A program made the position numbers and the translations under genes. Shown here piece by piece: positions 37,101 to 43,880 of a DNA stretch of 43,998 bases. The stretch's first letter is position 1, and each line of letters begins with the position of its first letter. The stretch lies in NCBI RefSeq assembly GCF_001275675.1, contig NZ_LITM01000009.1, forward strand, positions 486,126 through 530,123, in the 5' to 3' direction. Source of the stretch: Lysinibacillus sp. FJAT-14745. GTDB taxonomy: Bacteria > Bacillota > Bacilli > Bacillales_A > Planococcaceae. Under the pieces are notes generated by a model. The model did not search any database and was not told the origin of the DNA. It saw only the letters and a list, made by a program, of their open reading frames with translations.

Positions 37101-37261
37101 AAACGAAAGGTTTTGTGCTTTGCAGTTGTTTCTTTAAATGAATGCTGCTGCTCAGATTGTTCTTCGTCATAGTCTTCATAAAACTCTTCATATTCGTAAT
37201 CATTGTTATCTCTATTTATAAATTTATCCATTTGTTTTTTTAACCAATTCACATTGTTCAC
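34133..37261 (-). CDS. sftA: Cytosolic DNA translocase SftA (FtsK/SpoIIIE family)
   Basis: A 1042-residue hexameric DNA pump that clears chromosomal DNA from the closing septum in B. subtilis. There is no membrane segment, the mark of SftA against SpoIIIE. Residues about 1-610 are a poorly conserved, very acidic, Glu/Gln/Ser-rich linker. The motor begins near 620, with Walker A GATGSGKS at 726-733, Walker B ILIVIDELADLM and ATQRPSVDVITG. A C-terminal winged helix (about 975-1040) would read polarity sequences. It is longer than B. subtilis SftA (952 aa), mainly in the linker. The GTG start has only a weak RBS. Confidence 0.95.
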   Translation of the reverse strand: MNNVNWLKKQMDKFINRDNNDYEYEEFYEDYDEEQSEQQHSFKETTAKHKTFRFPLIEDEEFSAPPSTPSSKEAFNQKDDAYSGQIEDLSLPRHLNNHIVDSSVYDIEVSGIRELLANRTKRTGRTTITRSQPEQENRSKARLVFRDAQNELPTSHKASNYQVEKTDESGLPENRKRFVPTDVPSPVYGFAKPSPIEQLLEKRQEVHDKKELEISTASKSLKEATTNEAIENILEEREPICAVQKDGPEQLEIPKSIEASAKQPITFDDQLMDETDHPSDKTKSELPVLETTSFAVEFENQVKEAVQHELNVEQLSADQSEIRVKEVVVEQLQIENSTIHIGEVTVVQPSMNEDDVQGLLQEQSSQSLEQQPIEKKEKSGIPFNVLMLKTDKEKWRVQQKQFKNTKSTPTNVEKGQEEQEPSSELINLEADHQLVQSDKEFQQSIDLEISELETDNKIAPQSTEENEGSDQNIAPFNAATESISVITMAPVTSMSNVSTLEKTVIDIESFDEISATTEMEVETTTEQELTTENEHVVIPEKSVDTGEYPEQSPVLEETLVEEQVMEIPRKPVHVYQKPDDEFLEPPEEKTQDTEWMEQQGDTLVEALSYFQVSAQIESIMQGPAVTQFEITVSHGTKVSKIRNLADDLKLALAAKDIRIQAPIPGKSSIGIEIPNRVSRAVRLSEVTNSPSFLESDSPLEAALGLDLTGKPVTIDLRKMPHGLIAGATGSGKSVCINSILVSLLYKAAPHELKLMLIDPKMVELAPFNHIPHLVSPVITDVKAATAALKWAVEEMERRYQLFAHAGARDITRYNAIADKNNEHSLKLPYILIVIDELADLMMMSPADVEEAICRIAQKARACGIHLIVATQRPSVDVITGLIKSNIPTRIAFAVSSQIDSRTILDAQGAERLLGRGDMLYLGNGMSAPVRLQGTFVTDDEIEAIIEHVREQGEPDYIFDQEELLKKTEVSAEQDELFEDVCRFVYEQGGASTSLIQRKYHIGYNRAARLIDMLESHGFVSEARGSKPRESYITEEDLIAMFE

Positions 37262-37300
37262 TCATTTCTCTTACACTTCATTTATAGCATTAACTAAATC

Positions 37301-37320
37301 AATTATGCCTCGGCATAATT
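37301..37320. repeat. Perfect 8-bp hairpin upstream of sftA
   Basis: AATTATGC-CTCG-GCATAATT, 40-60 bases upstream of the sftA start. No T run follows on either strand that would make it a good terminator; it could be an operator. The stretch 37262-37907 has no gene: it holds this hairpin, repeat F, a minisatellite and the ytpR terminator. Confidence 0.5.
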
Positions 37321-37366
37321 GCGTCTGGAATCAGCTTTGTGGTTAGGCCTGCAGATGTTTTTTGTG

Positions 37367-37526
37367 CGCAAGCGAATCGACAGCAACAACATGATACATG
37401 TCAGTTCCGTTATCGCAAGGATGCGATGATTTTAGCCTGAGTTCCTCTATTTCAACGAGTATTTGGACACCCGCTGAAAAGTAGCATAAAACTGCATTCA
37501 TCTCACCACCTATAGAGGTAGGAGAC
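37367..37526 (+). repeat. Second dispersed repeat family, copy F
   Basis: Shares with copy G (39395-39525) a small hairpin (ATCGCA-AGGA-TGCGAT at 37412-37427), then TGAGTTCCTCTAT near 37438-37450 and TATAGAGGTAGGAG at 37511-37524, which can pair back to TCCTCTAT. The left end contains an inverted unit related to the minisatellite (GCGAATCGACAGCAACAACA). Confidence 0.65.
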
Positions 37527-37528
37527 TT

Positions 37529-37670
37529 CTATAACTGCCGTTTCACTTACGTTACACAAAACATCTGTAACTATCGTTTCACTTACGTTACACAAAACAT
37601 CTGTAACTGCCGTTTCACTTACGTTACACAAAACATCTGTACCTGTCGCTACGCTTTCGGTACAGAAAAT
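37529..37670. repeat. 36-bp minisatellite, about 3.9 units
   Basis: Units begin at 37529, 37565, 37601 and 37637: CTGTAACTGCCGTTTCACTT followed by ACGTTACACAAAACAT, the fourth diverged to a CTGTACC...GGTACAG hairpin. The period and sequence resemble the 37-bp array at 20669-20844. Confidence 0.88.
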
Positions 37671-37756
37671 AATTGCTGAAAGAAGTTAAATGTCTATAAC
37701 AAAAAGCATACCATAAAAATGTAATAGAAACTTGCATTTAGAGGCTCATTCTAGAC

Positions 37757-37801
37757 AAAAAAATCGTTATGTTACTAGCATATTAGTAGCATAACGATTT
37801 T
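37757..37801 (-). terminator. Terminator of ytpQ-ytpR
   Basis: An 18-bp stem with one G-U pair, arms 37760-37777 and 37784-37801 (AAAATCGTTATG pairing with CATAACGATTTT), followed on the minus strand by a T run. Confidence 0.85.
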
Positions 37802-37844
37802 AAGTACATATAATCAATTTTGTCTTGGCATTAATTGTGCTATC

Positions 37845-37895
37845 GCACAGAAAGCACTTGTTGCTGCCGCTTCGCTTTCGCACAGCTAAACAGTG
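37845..37895. repeat. Single minisatellite-like unit next to ytpR
   Basis: GTTGCTGCCGCTTCGCTTTC then GCACAGCTAAACA at about 37860-37892 is a lone unit of the 37-bp repeat type, preceded by TGTGCTATCGCACA, which forms a small hairpin. It sits between the terminator and the end of ytpR. Confidence 0.6.
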
Positions 37896-37907
37896 CTTCC
37901 GAAGGCT

Positions 37908-38522
37908 TTATCTAGTTGGCGTTTCAAACGCACTACCAGTTATCGCATCTTCTGGTAATACTAAAATTCCTTTTTCAGAAGGTGCATTTGGTATTGCTAA
38001 TTCGCGTGCTGAACATAGCATTCCGTATGAATCAACACCTCGCAAATTACCCTCTTTAATAAGCATTCCAGAAGGCATTACTGCACCAATTTTGGCTACG
38101 ACAACCTTTTGACCTGCTTCCACATTCGGTGCTCCACATACAATTTGTAATGTTTCTTCACCTACGTTTACAGAACAAATGCTTAGTTTATCAGCATTTG
38201 GATGCTTGTCCTTTGTTTCTACATAGCCTACGACAAATTTTGGAGAAAAATCTACATTAAGGCTGATTACAGCTCCATTTTTTGCAATAGCTGCCTCTAG
38301 CTGTGCTACTAATTCTGGAGTAACTTCAACCAGGCCTTTTGCATCAGTTTGAATATAGTTACTAGCATTAAATAAATTAAATGCTTTAATTTCTCCAGTC
38401 TGTGCTTCCTTTAAAATAGCGATATCACCTGCACGTTCTACCTCTGTTTTCACGATTGATTCTGTAGCTAATTGTACTAGCAATACATCTCCTACATGCT
38501 CTTTGTTGTAAAATACATTCAT
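37908..38522 (-). CDS. ytpR: tRNA-binding domain protein YtpR
   Basis: A 204-residue protein, near the 201 aa of B. subtilis YtpR. The C-terminal half (about 90-200) is an EMAP/Arc1p-type tRNA-binding OB fold like that of PheT: VVGYVETKDKHPNADKLSIC, QIVCGAPNVEAGQKVVVA and GVDSYGMLCSARELAI are conserved strands. The N-terminal half is the YtpR-specific domain. ATG 38522 overlaps the end of ytpQ by 4 bases, so both are one operon. The precise role is unknown; RNA binding is a family inference. Confidence 0.92.
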   Translation of the reverse strand: MNVFYNKEHVGDVLLVQLATESIVKTEVERAGDIAILKEAQTGEIKAFNLFNASNYIQTDAKGLVEVTPELVAQLEAAIAKNGAVISLNVDFSPKFVVGYVETKDKHPNADKLSICSVNVGEETLQIVCGAPNVEAGQKVVVAKIGAVMPSGMLIKEGNLRGVDSYGMLCSARELAIPNAPSEKGILVLPEDAITGSAFETPTR

Positions 38523-39343
38523 TGTTTCTCTTGCTCCTTTTTAACTCTGTTTTTTGCTAATATAAAGATCGGTTCTAGCTCCCCATCTTCATAAATAAAA
38601 GATAATGACGTAATCGGTACTGTACCGACAGTGAAGAAATGCATCGTCATCTGCGCTAATACATCATACCCTGTTTCATTACGAATATCACCTACTATTA
38701 AAACATCCTGATGCGGCACAGACAACGTCATGTCACCCTCAATGTTAGTCTGCATCTCTTTCAAAAAGTTTTCATTTAAAATGCGACTTGCATCGTAGCC
38801 ATCATTAGCATTAACGAAATAGAAAATATTCCCTGCGACTTCATCTTTCTTATAAACAGTTGGTAGTTGCTTAACAGAAAATCGTGCCATTTCACGAATT
38901 TGCTCTACTGTTAATTGTAGTACCTCTAACATGGATTCATCAATAAAACGATAAGTTTTTCCTAAATCAAGCGCATAAAAAATACGTGTTTCTGCTGTAT
39001 GCTCAGTAGTGATGAATGCATGTCCCTCCTTCGAGGCTTGAGGGTAGGATGTTGCGCGAATAACTGGATATATTTGTCTGGTAGTTTGGAATCCTTGTTC
39101 CATCTCTTGCTCCATAGCATTAAATGTTTGCTCGATTGTATAAACGACTTCATCGATTGCAGCGCCTTGCTTATCATTATATTTTGCTAAAATACCTGGT
39201 AGAGATAGTTCCATCCCTTTACCAATTTTTTTATGGTTTAAGCGTAATTTATCGTACTTTTTATCAAATTCAAAATCAAACTTTTCCTCATTCAATTGTT
39301 GTTTTAATAGGGACACAAGTTGTTCTGATTTAATTTGTTTCAC
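38519..39343 (-). CDS. ytpQ: DUF1444 family protein YtpQ
   Basis: A 274-residue soluble protein matching B. subtilis YtpQ (about 270 aa) in size, neighbours and type (DUF1444). No catalytic motif is obvious; FDFEFDKKYDKLRLNHK and the DVLIVGDIRNETGYDVLAQM segment are well-structured alpha/beta regions. The start is GTG 39343 with AAAGGATG about 10 bases upstream. It is translationally coupled to ytpR. The thioredoxin gene ytpP that accompanies it in B. subtilis is not here; repeat G takes the upstream space. The function is unknown. Confidence 0.9.
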   Translation of the reverse strand: MKQIKSEQLVSLLKQQLNEEKFDFEFDKKYDKLRLNHKKIGKGMELSLPGILAKYNDKQGAAIDEVVYTIEQTFNAMEQEMEQGFQTTRQIYPVIRATSYPQASKEGHAFITTEHTAETRIFYALDLGKTYRFIDESMLEVLQLTVEQIREMARFSVKQLPTVYKKDEVAGNIFYFVNANDGYDASRILNENFLKEMQTNIEGDMTLSVPHQDVLIVGDIRNETGYDVLAQMTMHFFTVGTVPITSLSFIYEDGELEPIFILAKNRVKKEQEKQ

Positions 39344-39394
39344 CTAGCTCACATCCTTTCTTCATAATCAATTTAATTTTGGCGTAAAACCCGC

Positions 39395-39525
39395 TGTCGC
39401 GCAGATAAATTGTCACAGGATGTGACTTTTATAAACTGAGTTCCTCTATTACAGCCTATTTGGGTATCTTTCGAAAATGAATTACATCCTTATTTAACTC
39501 ATCAACTATAGAGGTAGGAGTCAAT
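39395..39525 (+). repeat. Second dispersed repeat family, copy G
   Basis: Begins with a short CTGTCGCGCAG segment, then hairpin GTCACA-GGA-TGTGAC (39412-39426), CTGAGTTCCTCTAT (about 39436-39449) and CTATAGAGGTAGGAG (about 39506-39520). Same order and orientation as copy F, and the two flank ytpR-ytpQ. Confidence 0.65.
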
Positions 39526-39550
39526 TGTAGCTTAATATTTATGGAATGAA

Positions 39551-39580
39551 GAGAAAACGGCTCACATGTTTGTGAACCGT
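39551..39580 (-). terminator. Terminator after the DUF84 gene region
   Basis: ACGGCTCACA (39557-39566) pairs with TGTGAACCGT (39571-39580) with one mismatch; on the minus strand TTTTCTCTTC follows. Confidence 0.65.
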
Positions 39581-39599
39581 CCTGTTCAAAACTATCCAA

Positions 39600-39791
39600 T
39601 TATTTAATCTTAACCGAATGAACGATTTTCGTCATCTTGTGTAAATTATTATTAATATGTTTTGCCTGAGAAATGGTCGTCATTTTTACATCACCGCTAC
39701 TTACAATAAGCTCAAATTCATTTTCATGATCGTTTTTCGAAACAACTGCAATGTCAAAAATACTATCCTTAAATATTTTAAAGTTGCAACT
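39600..39791 (-). pseudogene. Start-less open frame, possible gene remnant
   Basis: A minus-strand frame of about 63 codons without an initiating ATG, GTG or TTG at its head: SCNFKIFKDSIFDIAVVS, later ELIVSSGDVKMTTISQ and HKMTKIVHSVKIK, then stop and a terminator. The composition looks protein-like and it lies directly behind the DUF84 gene and before a terminator, so it may be the 3' end of a truncated gene. I do not recognise it. Confidence 0.3.
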
Positions 39792-39801
39792 TCAAAAGAT
39801 A

Positions 39802-40323
39802 CTACTCATGGGCTAATGTAAATAAATATTGACCAAGAAGAAGCGAGACTATATGCTCGAACATCATCTGACGACTTACTAACCCTTGTGTGAAGACACC
39901 TACAGCTCCCGCACCTTGTCGGATATCTCGGCGTTGTGTATAGTGTTCCATTACAGGCCCAAGTTCCTTCCCAGCTCTTATTTCCTGGGCAATTTCTTCT
40001 GGTAATATAATTTGTGCTCCAGCAGCTGTATAAGTTGTGCCATCTGATATTGTAAGTGCTCCCCAGTTACAAACGTACATTACACCATCAATTTCAGTCA
40101 CTCCACCCTCTAATCCAAACGATAATTGCGCACCCGTCTCTTTGATTGCGTTTTGCGAACGGTTAATTGCTCCCAATCGTGTTTCGTCATGAGTCATCGG
40201 TTGCTCAGAAACTTGTGAAGCAGCCTTAACGTAGGTGAAATTCGGTTTATCAAAATATTTTTTAGCTATCACTTCAACTGCCTCTGTTTTTGCTTTATTT
40301 GTTGTCCCAATAGCTATGTTCAT
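39802..40323 (-). CDS. DUF84 (YjjX-type) inosine/xanthosine triphosphatase
   Basis: A 173-residue member of the DUF84/YjjX family, house-cleaning enzymes that hydrolyse ITP and XTP. The N-terminal IGTTNKAKTEAV is the substrate loop, SFGLEGGV and MYVCNWGALT are core strands, and GPVMEHYTQRRDIRQGAGAV is the conserved C-terminal region. ATG 40323 has GAGGGAT about 9 bases upstream. It lies between the M42 peptidase and ytpQ on the same strand, with a weak terminator separating it from the peptidase. Nucleotide specificity is inferred from the family. Confidence 0.85.
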   Translation of the reverse strand: MNIAIGTTNKAKTEAVEVIAKKYFDKPNFTYVKAASQVSEQPMTHDETRLGAINRSQNAIKETGAQLSFGLEGGVTEIDGVMYVCNWGALTISDGTTYTAAGAQIILPEEIAQEIRAGKELGPVMEHYTQRRDIRQGAGAVGVFTQGLVSRQMMFEHIVSLLLGQYLFTLAHE

Positions 40324-40350
40324 TTTTCAAATCCCTCTTTCTTTGCATAG

Positions 40351-40375
40351 AAAAAGATGCCCCTAAAGGCACCTT
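40351..40375 (-). terminator. Terminator of the M42 peptidase gene
   Basis: On the minus strand AAGGTGCC and GGCATCTT pair imperfectly around a short loop, followed by TTTTT. Confidence 0.6.
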
Positions 40376-40397
40376 CTAACTTCTTTCGGGTGTTACT

Positions 40398-41474
40398 TTA
40401 CACATTAGCGCGAATCGTTGCTAATGTCGAACGATCTGCTTTCTTCACTAGTTCCACAATTAAAGCTTTTGCAGCTGCATAGTCATCAATATGAATGATT
40501 GAAGCAGATGTATGAATATAGCGTGAGCAAACACCAATTACTGCACTAGGAACACCGTCATTTGCTGTGTGCACACGACCTGCATCCGTACCACCTTGTG
40601 ATACAAAATATTGATAAGGGATATTATTCGTTTCAGCAGTATCTAAGATGAATTCACGCATACCTCTATGTGTAACCATCGTACGGTCAAGAATACGTAA
40701 TAATGTCCCTTTTCCAAGTTGACCAAATTGATTTTTTTCTCCTGACATATCATTCGCAGGTGAAGCATCTAGAGCAAAGAATAAATCCGGTTTAATCATA
40801 TTTGCGGATACTTGAGCACCACGCAGACCAACTTCTTCCATTACATTGGCACCTGAATATAAATGCGAGGCTAGCTTTTCACCTTTTACTTCTTTCATCA
40901 ATTCAATTGCCAATCCACAGCCATAGCGGTTATCCCAAGCTTTGGCCATAATTTTTTTCGGATTGGCCATTGGTGTAAATGGGCAGACAGGGATAATAGA
41001 TTGACCCGGACGAACGCCAAGTGCAATAGCATCTTCTTTATTGTCTGCGCCAACATCTATTAGCATATTTTTAATATCCATCGGTTTTGAACGTTCAGCA
41101 TCTGTTAATAAATGTGGTGGTATTGATGAAATTACACCAGGAATCGCACCATTTTTAGTAAATACTTCAACACGTTGCGCTAGCATAACTTGGTTCCACC
41201 AACCACCTAATGTTTGGAAGCGGATCATCCCGTTATCGGTAATAGAAGTAACCATAAATGCCACTTCATCCATATGGCCAGCAACTAACACTTTTGGTGC
41301 ATCAGCAACTTCACTATGCCTCACACCGAAAATACCCCCTAAATTATCCTGAACGATCTCATCTGAGTACTTTTCCAACTCAGAACGCATGAACGCACGT
41401 ACTGCATGTTCATTACCCGGAGCGCCTGGTAATTCCGTTAATGTTTTGAATAATTGTAATGTTTCCTCTTTCAT
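40398..41474 (-). CDS. ytoP: M42 family metallo-aminopeptidase (YtoP-like)
   Basis: A 358-residue dinuclear zinc aminopeptidase of the glutamyl aminopeptidase/deblocking type (B. subtilis YtoP is 357 aa). Metal ligands are visible: H67 and D69 in [10 protein letters not shown], the bridging Asp in [11 protein letters not shown], the catalytic EE in [10 protein letters not shown] and Asp in [11 protein letters not shown], with a final His in the [12 protein letters not shown] region. The start is ATG 41474 with GGGGAGAG upstream; the frame from 41525 adds 17 residues without an RBS. It probably trims N-terminal residues from peptides in the cytosol. Confidence 0.93.
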   Translation of the reverse strand: MKEETLQLFKTLTELPGAPGNEHAVRAFMRSELEKYSDEIVQDNLGGIFGVRHSEVADAPKVLVAGHMDEVAFMVTSITDNGMIRFQTLGGWWNQVMLAQRVEVFTKNGAIPGVISSIPPHLLTDAERSKPMDIKNMLIDVGADNKEDAIALGVRPGQSIIPVCPFTPMANPKKIMAKAWDNRYGCGLAIELMKEVKGEKLASHLYSGANVMEEVGLRGAQVSANMIKPDLFFALDASPANDMSGEKNQFGQLGKGTLLRILDRTMVTHRGMREFILDTAETNNIPYQYFVSQGGTDAGRVHTANDGVPSAVIGVCSRYIHTSASIIHIDDYAAAKALIVELVKKADRSTLATIRANV

Positions 41475-41754
41475 GATGACTCTCTCCCCACGAAGTAGAA
41501 TATTCTTCCTTGCCCATTGTAACATATTTATCTATATTCAGCAGAAGACTCCCATTTTTCAATACGTAGTGAGATAAAAGAGAGTGCAGTTCATCTTCTT
41601 AGGTTGTCCCAATTTTTCTGAAATATTTATCTAGGCGAAATCGATTTTCAAATTCGAAATATTGATACATTTCCTAAAAAGTGTTAAAGTGTGAACGTGC
41701 ATTCACTCCGTATGCTATGTTAAAATGAAGCTATAGAAAAAGGAGGAAAAAGGC

Positions 41755-42069
41755 ATGAAATTACGCGATTTTTTAATTGGTGTTGCTACTGGCCTAGCTG
41801 CCGCAGTCATTGTTAAAGAAGCAAGTGAAAAGGTTTCTCCGTATGTACCTGCAGGACAAGTACTCGAAAACATAAAAAAGGAATTTAAAAAGGATTCACC
41901 GATTGACGGTTCTTGGATTTTTATGAAAACAGACAATTTCTCAAACGGCATTATGACTATTCCAGTTTACCGTGGAGGTATCTCTCGTTTACATGAGGGC
42001 GAAATGCAAACATTTGAATTTGCTGCTGACGCACGCTCAGGTGTTGTAGTAGAACTACAAGAAGTATAA
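41755..42069 (+). CDS. ytzB: Small PepSY-like protein (YtzB-like)
   Basis: A 104-residue protein starting MKLRDFLIGVATGLAAAVIV, a weak hydrophobic segment that may be an anchor or uncleaved signal. A PepSY-like region follows (about 35-102), with WIFMKTDNFSNGIMTIPVY and AADARSGVVVELQE, the usual strand-helix-strand ending. Length and position beside ytoP agree with B. subtilis ytzB; the assignment rests more on synteny than on strong motifs. AAAAGGAGG precedes the ATG. A palindrome GTGAA-N6-TTCAC (41691-41706) and a TAAAAT -10 (41721-41726) lie upstream. Confidence 0.7.
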   Translation: MKLRDFLIGVATGLAAAVIVKEASEKVSPYVPAGQVLENIKKEFKKDSPIDGSWIFMKTDNFSNGIMTIPVYRGGISRLHEGEMQTFEFAADARSGVVVELQEV

Positions 42070-42112
42070 TCTTACACAGTAATACACGAACAAATATTAT
42101 AGAACCCTACAA

Positions 42113-42146
42113 AAGAAGCCATCTCATTTATTTGAGATGGTTTCTT
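42113..42146 (+). terminator. Terminator of the PepSY-like gene
   Basis: AAGAAGCCATCTCA (42113-42126) pairs with TGAGATGGTTTCTT (42133-42146), one G-T pair. An almost identical hairpin occurs at 42370-42399. Confidence 0.85.
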
Positions 42147-42159
42147 TGTACAGAGTTAT

Positions 42160-42335
42160 ATACATGCTAAGTAATGTGGTTGATTGGAGTGGAGACTGGG
42201 CGACTCCTTGGGGATCAGCGTCACAGATGAGACCCTGGAGCGAGCATCGCGAGTGAAGCGGCTCATCGGACGCCCCCAGGAAAGCGCCCAGTCGGAACGG
42301 AAATCAACCTCTCGCTTTGCCGAAGAGCCATACTT
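42160..42335 (-). repeat. Dispersed hairpin repeat, copy D (complete)
   Basis: The reference copy. The closing stem is GACTGGGCG (42194-42202) with CGCCCAGTC (42285-42293). Inside, TCCTTGGGG pairs with CCCCCAGGA (one mismatch), GCGTC with GACGC, and ATGAG with CTCAT, leaving a tip near 42235-42260. Outer sequence runs GGTTGATTGGAGTGGA on the left and CGGAACGGAAATCAACCTCT on the right. It lies between two near-identical terminators. Confidence 0.8.
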
Positions 42336-42369
42336 TATTTAATAGGGTCTATAGTTTTTCAACAACTTG

Positions 42370-42399
42370 AAGAAGCCATCTCATTTGAGATGGCTTCTT
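42370..42399 (-). terminator. Terminator of the D-aspartate ligase gene
   Basis: AAGAAGCCATCTCA (42370-42383) pairs perfectly with TGAGATGGCTTCTT (42386-42399) around a two-base loop. It is a near copy of the hairpin at 42113-42146. Confidence 0.8.
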
Positions 42400-42403
42400 T
42401 GTT

Positions 42404-43630
42404 TTACTCAGACAATCCTTTATTGTTGAAGTATTTTTTATATTTTCGATAATAATTTAAATTATTTAACGTTAGTTTCACCCAACGTTTCGCATTCATA
42501 TCTTGATTAAAGTAAAGAGAGTTTGTATATTTCCCTTCACGAATTAATTTTTTAGCTTCTAGTTTAAGCTTTTCATTTGATGCATATTTGAATAATACAC
42601 CCTTAGGAATGATCATCCATAAATGCTTGTCCTGAACATAAGTTACTTCCTGTTCAATATTTAACATATGATCATCAGCTACATACTTCATTAAATTATG
42701 ACCACTTGCTGTTACATAATAGCTAGAGCGGCCATTACGTAAGTTAATTTCAAACAACTTATACTGTTTGTCACGCATATCGTATTTCATATCGAAGTTA
42801 GCAAAGCCTGTATAACCGATATCCTCTAAGAAGACACGTACTTGGTCCATTAACTCTTTATCGTATGTTGTAATAATAGCTGCATAACTACCGATCCCTT
42901 CAGGCGAGTGCTCCTCTAAGATTGGGTTTCCTAGACACATTAGCTTCACTTTGCCATCTTTCCCTACATACGCATTTAATACACGCATATAAGAATCATC
43001 ACCTGGAATGAATTCTTGAATAATCATTGTATCCTGATAAGTTGAGCTATAAATCGCTTTTAAAATAGCTGTTTTTTCCGCTTCATCATGTGCAACGAAT
43101 ACTTTTTTCTTACCTGGGAATGAACATGCCCAGTATTCCACCGAGTTCGATGCCTTTAAAATAATTGGGTAATCAAAAGGTGGTGTAAAGTTTTCGTAAT
43201 TGTCTGCCGTTACAGTCGTCGTACCTGGATATTTAAAATCATACTTATCACACATTTTATAGAAATTTTCTTTTAATAAAATTTCATCCATAAGTGATTC
43301 ATCAATGTATGGTACTGTAAAATGTTCCTGCAATGCTGGCTTATTTTTGATAATAAGCTTTGCATAATCATCTCCACAAGCTAACAACAGTAGTTTTTTA
43401 TCAGAATATTTTTTTGCGACCTTTGCAAGTGCAGGTGCAAATACATCCTGTTCATTTAAGCGATCAATCTCTTGGAAATTTATAATATGACTGTCTTGCG
43501 TTGCCGTTAAATGTGAACGTCCTAATACAAGTGGTTTAATACCATATGCTTCATAAAATGCACGTGCCATACCATATGCATTCATATCTGATCCTAGTAA
43601 TACTGGTAAAAATGGTTGCTCAGTTGCCAT
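42404..43630 (-). CDS. ATP-grasp ligase, probable D-aspartate ligase of the peptidoglycan cross-bridge
   Basis: A 408-residue ATP-grasp enzyme. The N-terminus PVLLGSDMNAYGMARAF (9-25) and the core FIPGDDSYMRVLNAYV, TGFANFDMKYD and FEINLRNGRSS (293-303) closely recall the Enterococcus faecium D-aspartate ligase (Asl-fm), from memory. K159 in ILKASNS and E294/N296 fit ATP and magnesium binding. That enzyme attaches D-Asp to the lysine of the peptidoglycan precursor; Lysinibacillus walls have an L-Lys-D-Asp bridge, so the job fits. No aspartate racemase is in the window. The RBS (AAGAGAG) is modest. Specificity for D-Asp over another carboxylate is inference. Confidence 0.8.
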   Translation of the reverse strand: MATEQPFLPVLLGSDMNAYGMARAFYEAYGIKPLVLGRSHLTATQDSHIINFQEIDRLNEQDVFAPALAKVAKKYSDKKLLLLACGDDYAKLIIKNKPALQEHFTVPYIDESLMDEILLKENFYKMCDKYDFKYPGTTTVTADNYENFTPPFDYPIILKASNSVEYWACSFPGKKKVFVAHDEAEKTAILKAIYSSTYQDTMIIQEFIPGDDSYMRVLNAYVGKDGKVKLMCLGNPILEEHSPEGIGSYAAIITTYDKELMDQVRVFLEDIGYTGFANFDMKYDMRDKQYKLFEINLRNGRSSYYVTASGHNLMKYVADDHMLNIEQEVTYVQDKHLWMIIPKGVLFKYASNEKLKLEAKKLIREGKYTNSLYFNQDMNAKRWVKLTLNNLNYYRKYKKYFNNKGLSE

Positions 43631-43880
43631 GTTATTTCAACTCTCTTTTGTGTTTTAGTGTAGCTTTTAGTGTATCATATTTTCCAAGATGTTCACGAAA
43701 AAAGTGTCAAAAAAATGGGGTATAGACAATTAAGCATATCTTCATAACGTTAAGTTGATCTCTGTTCCTACTATACAACTACAATAATTTTTATCACATA
43801 GCTTACGTTTGCATAAAACAATAAGTGAAGTTCCGTTTTGATCACTATAAATTAGAGTGACATACCAGAGATACATACTA

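Noticed and set aside
37529..37670. CRISPR array
   Set aside because: 36-bp direct tandem units with no spacers between them.
37825..38112. 95-codon plus-strand frame over the end of ytpR
   Set aside because: Antisense to a well-supported gene and partly in a repeat.
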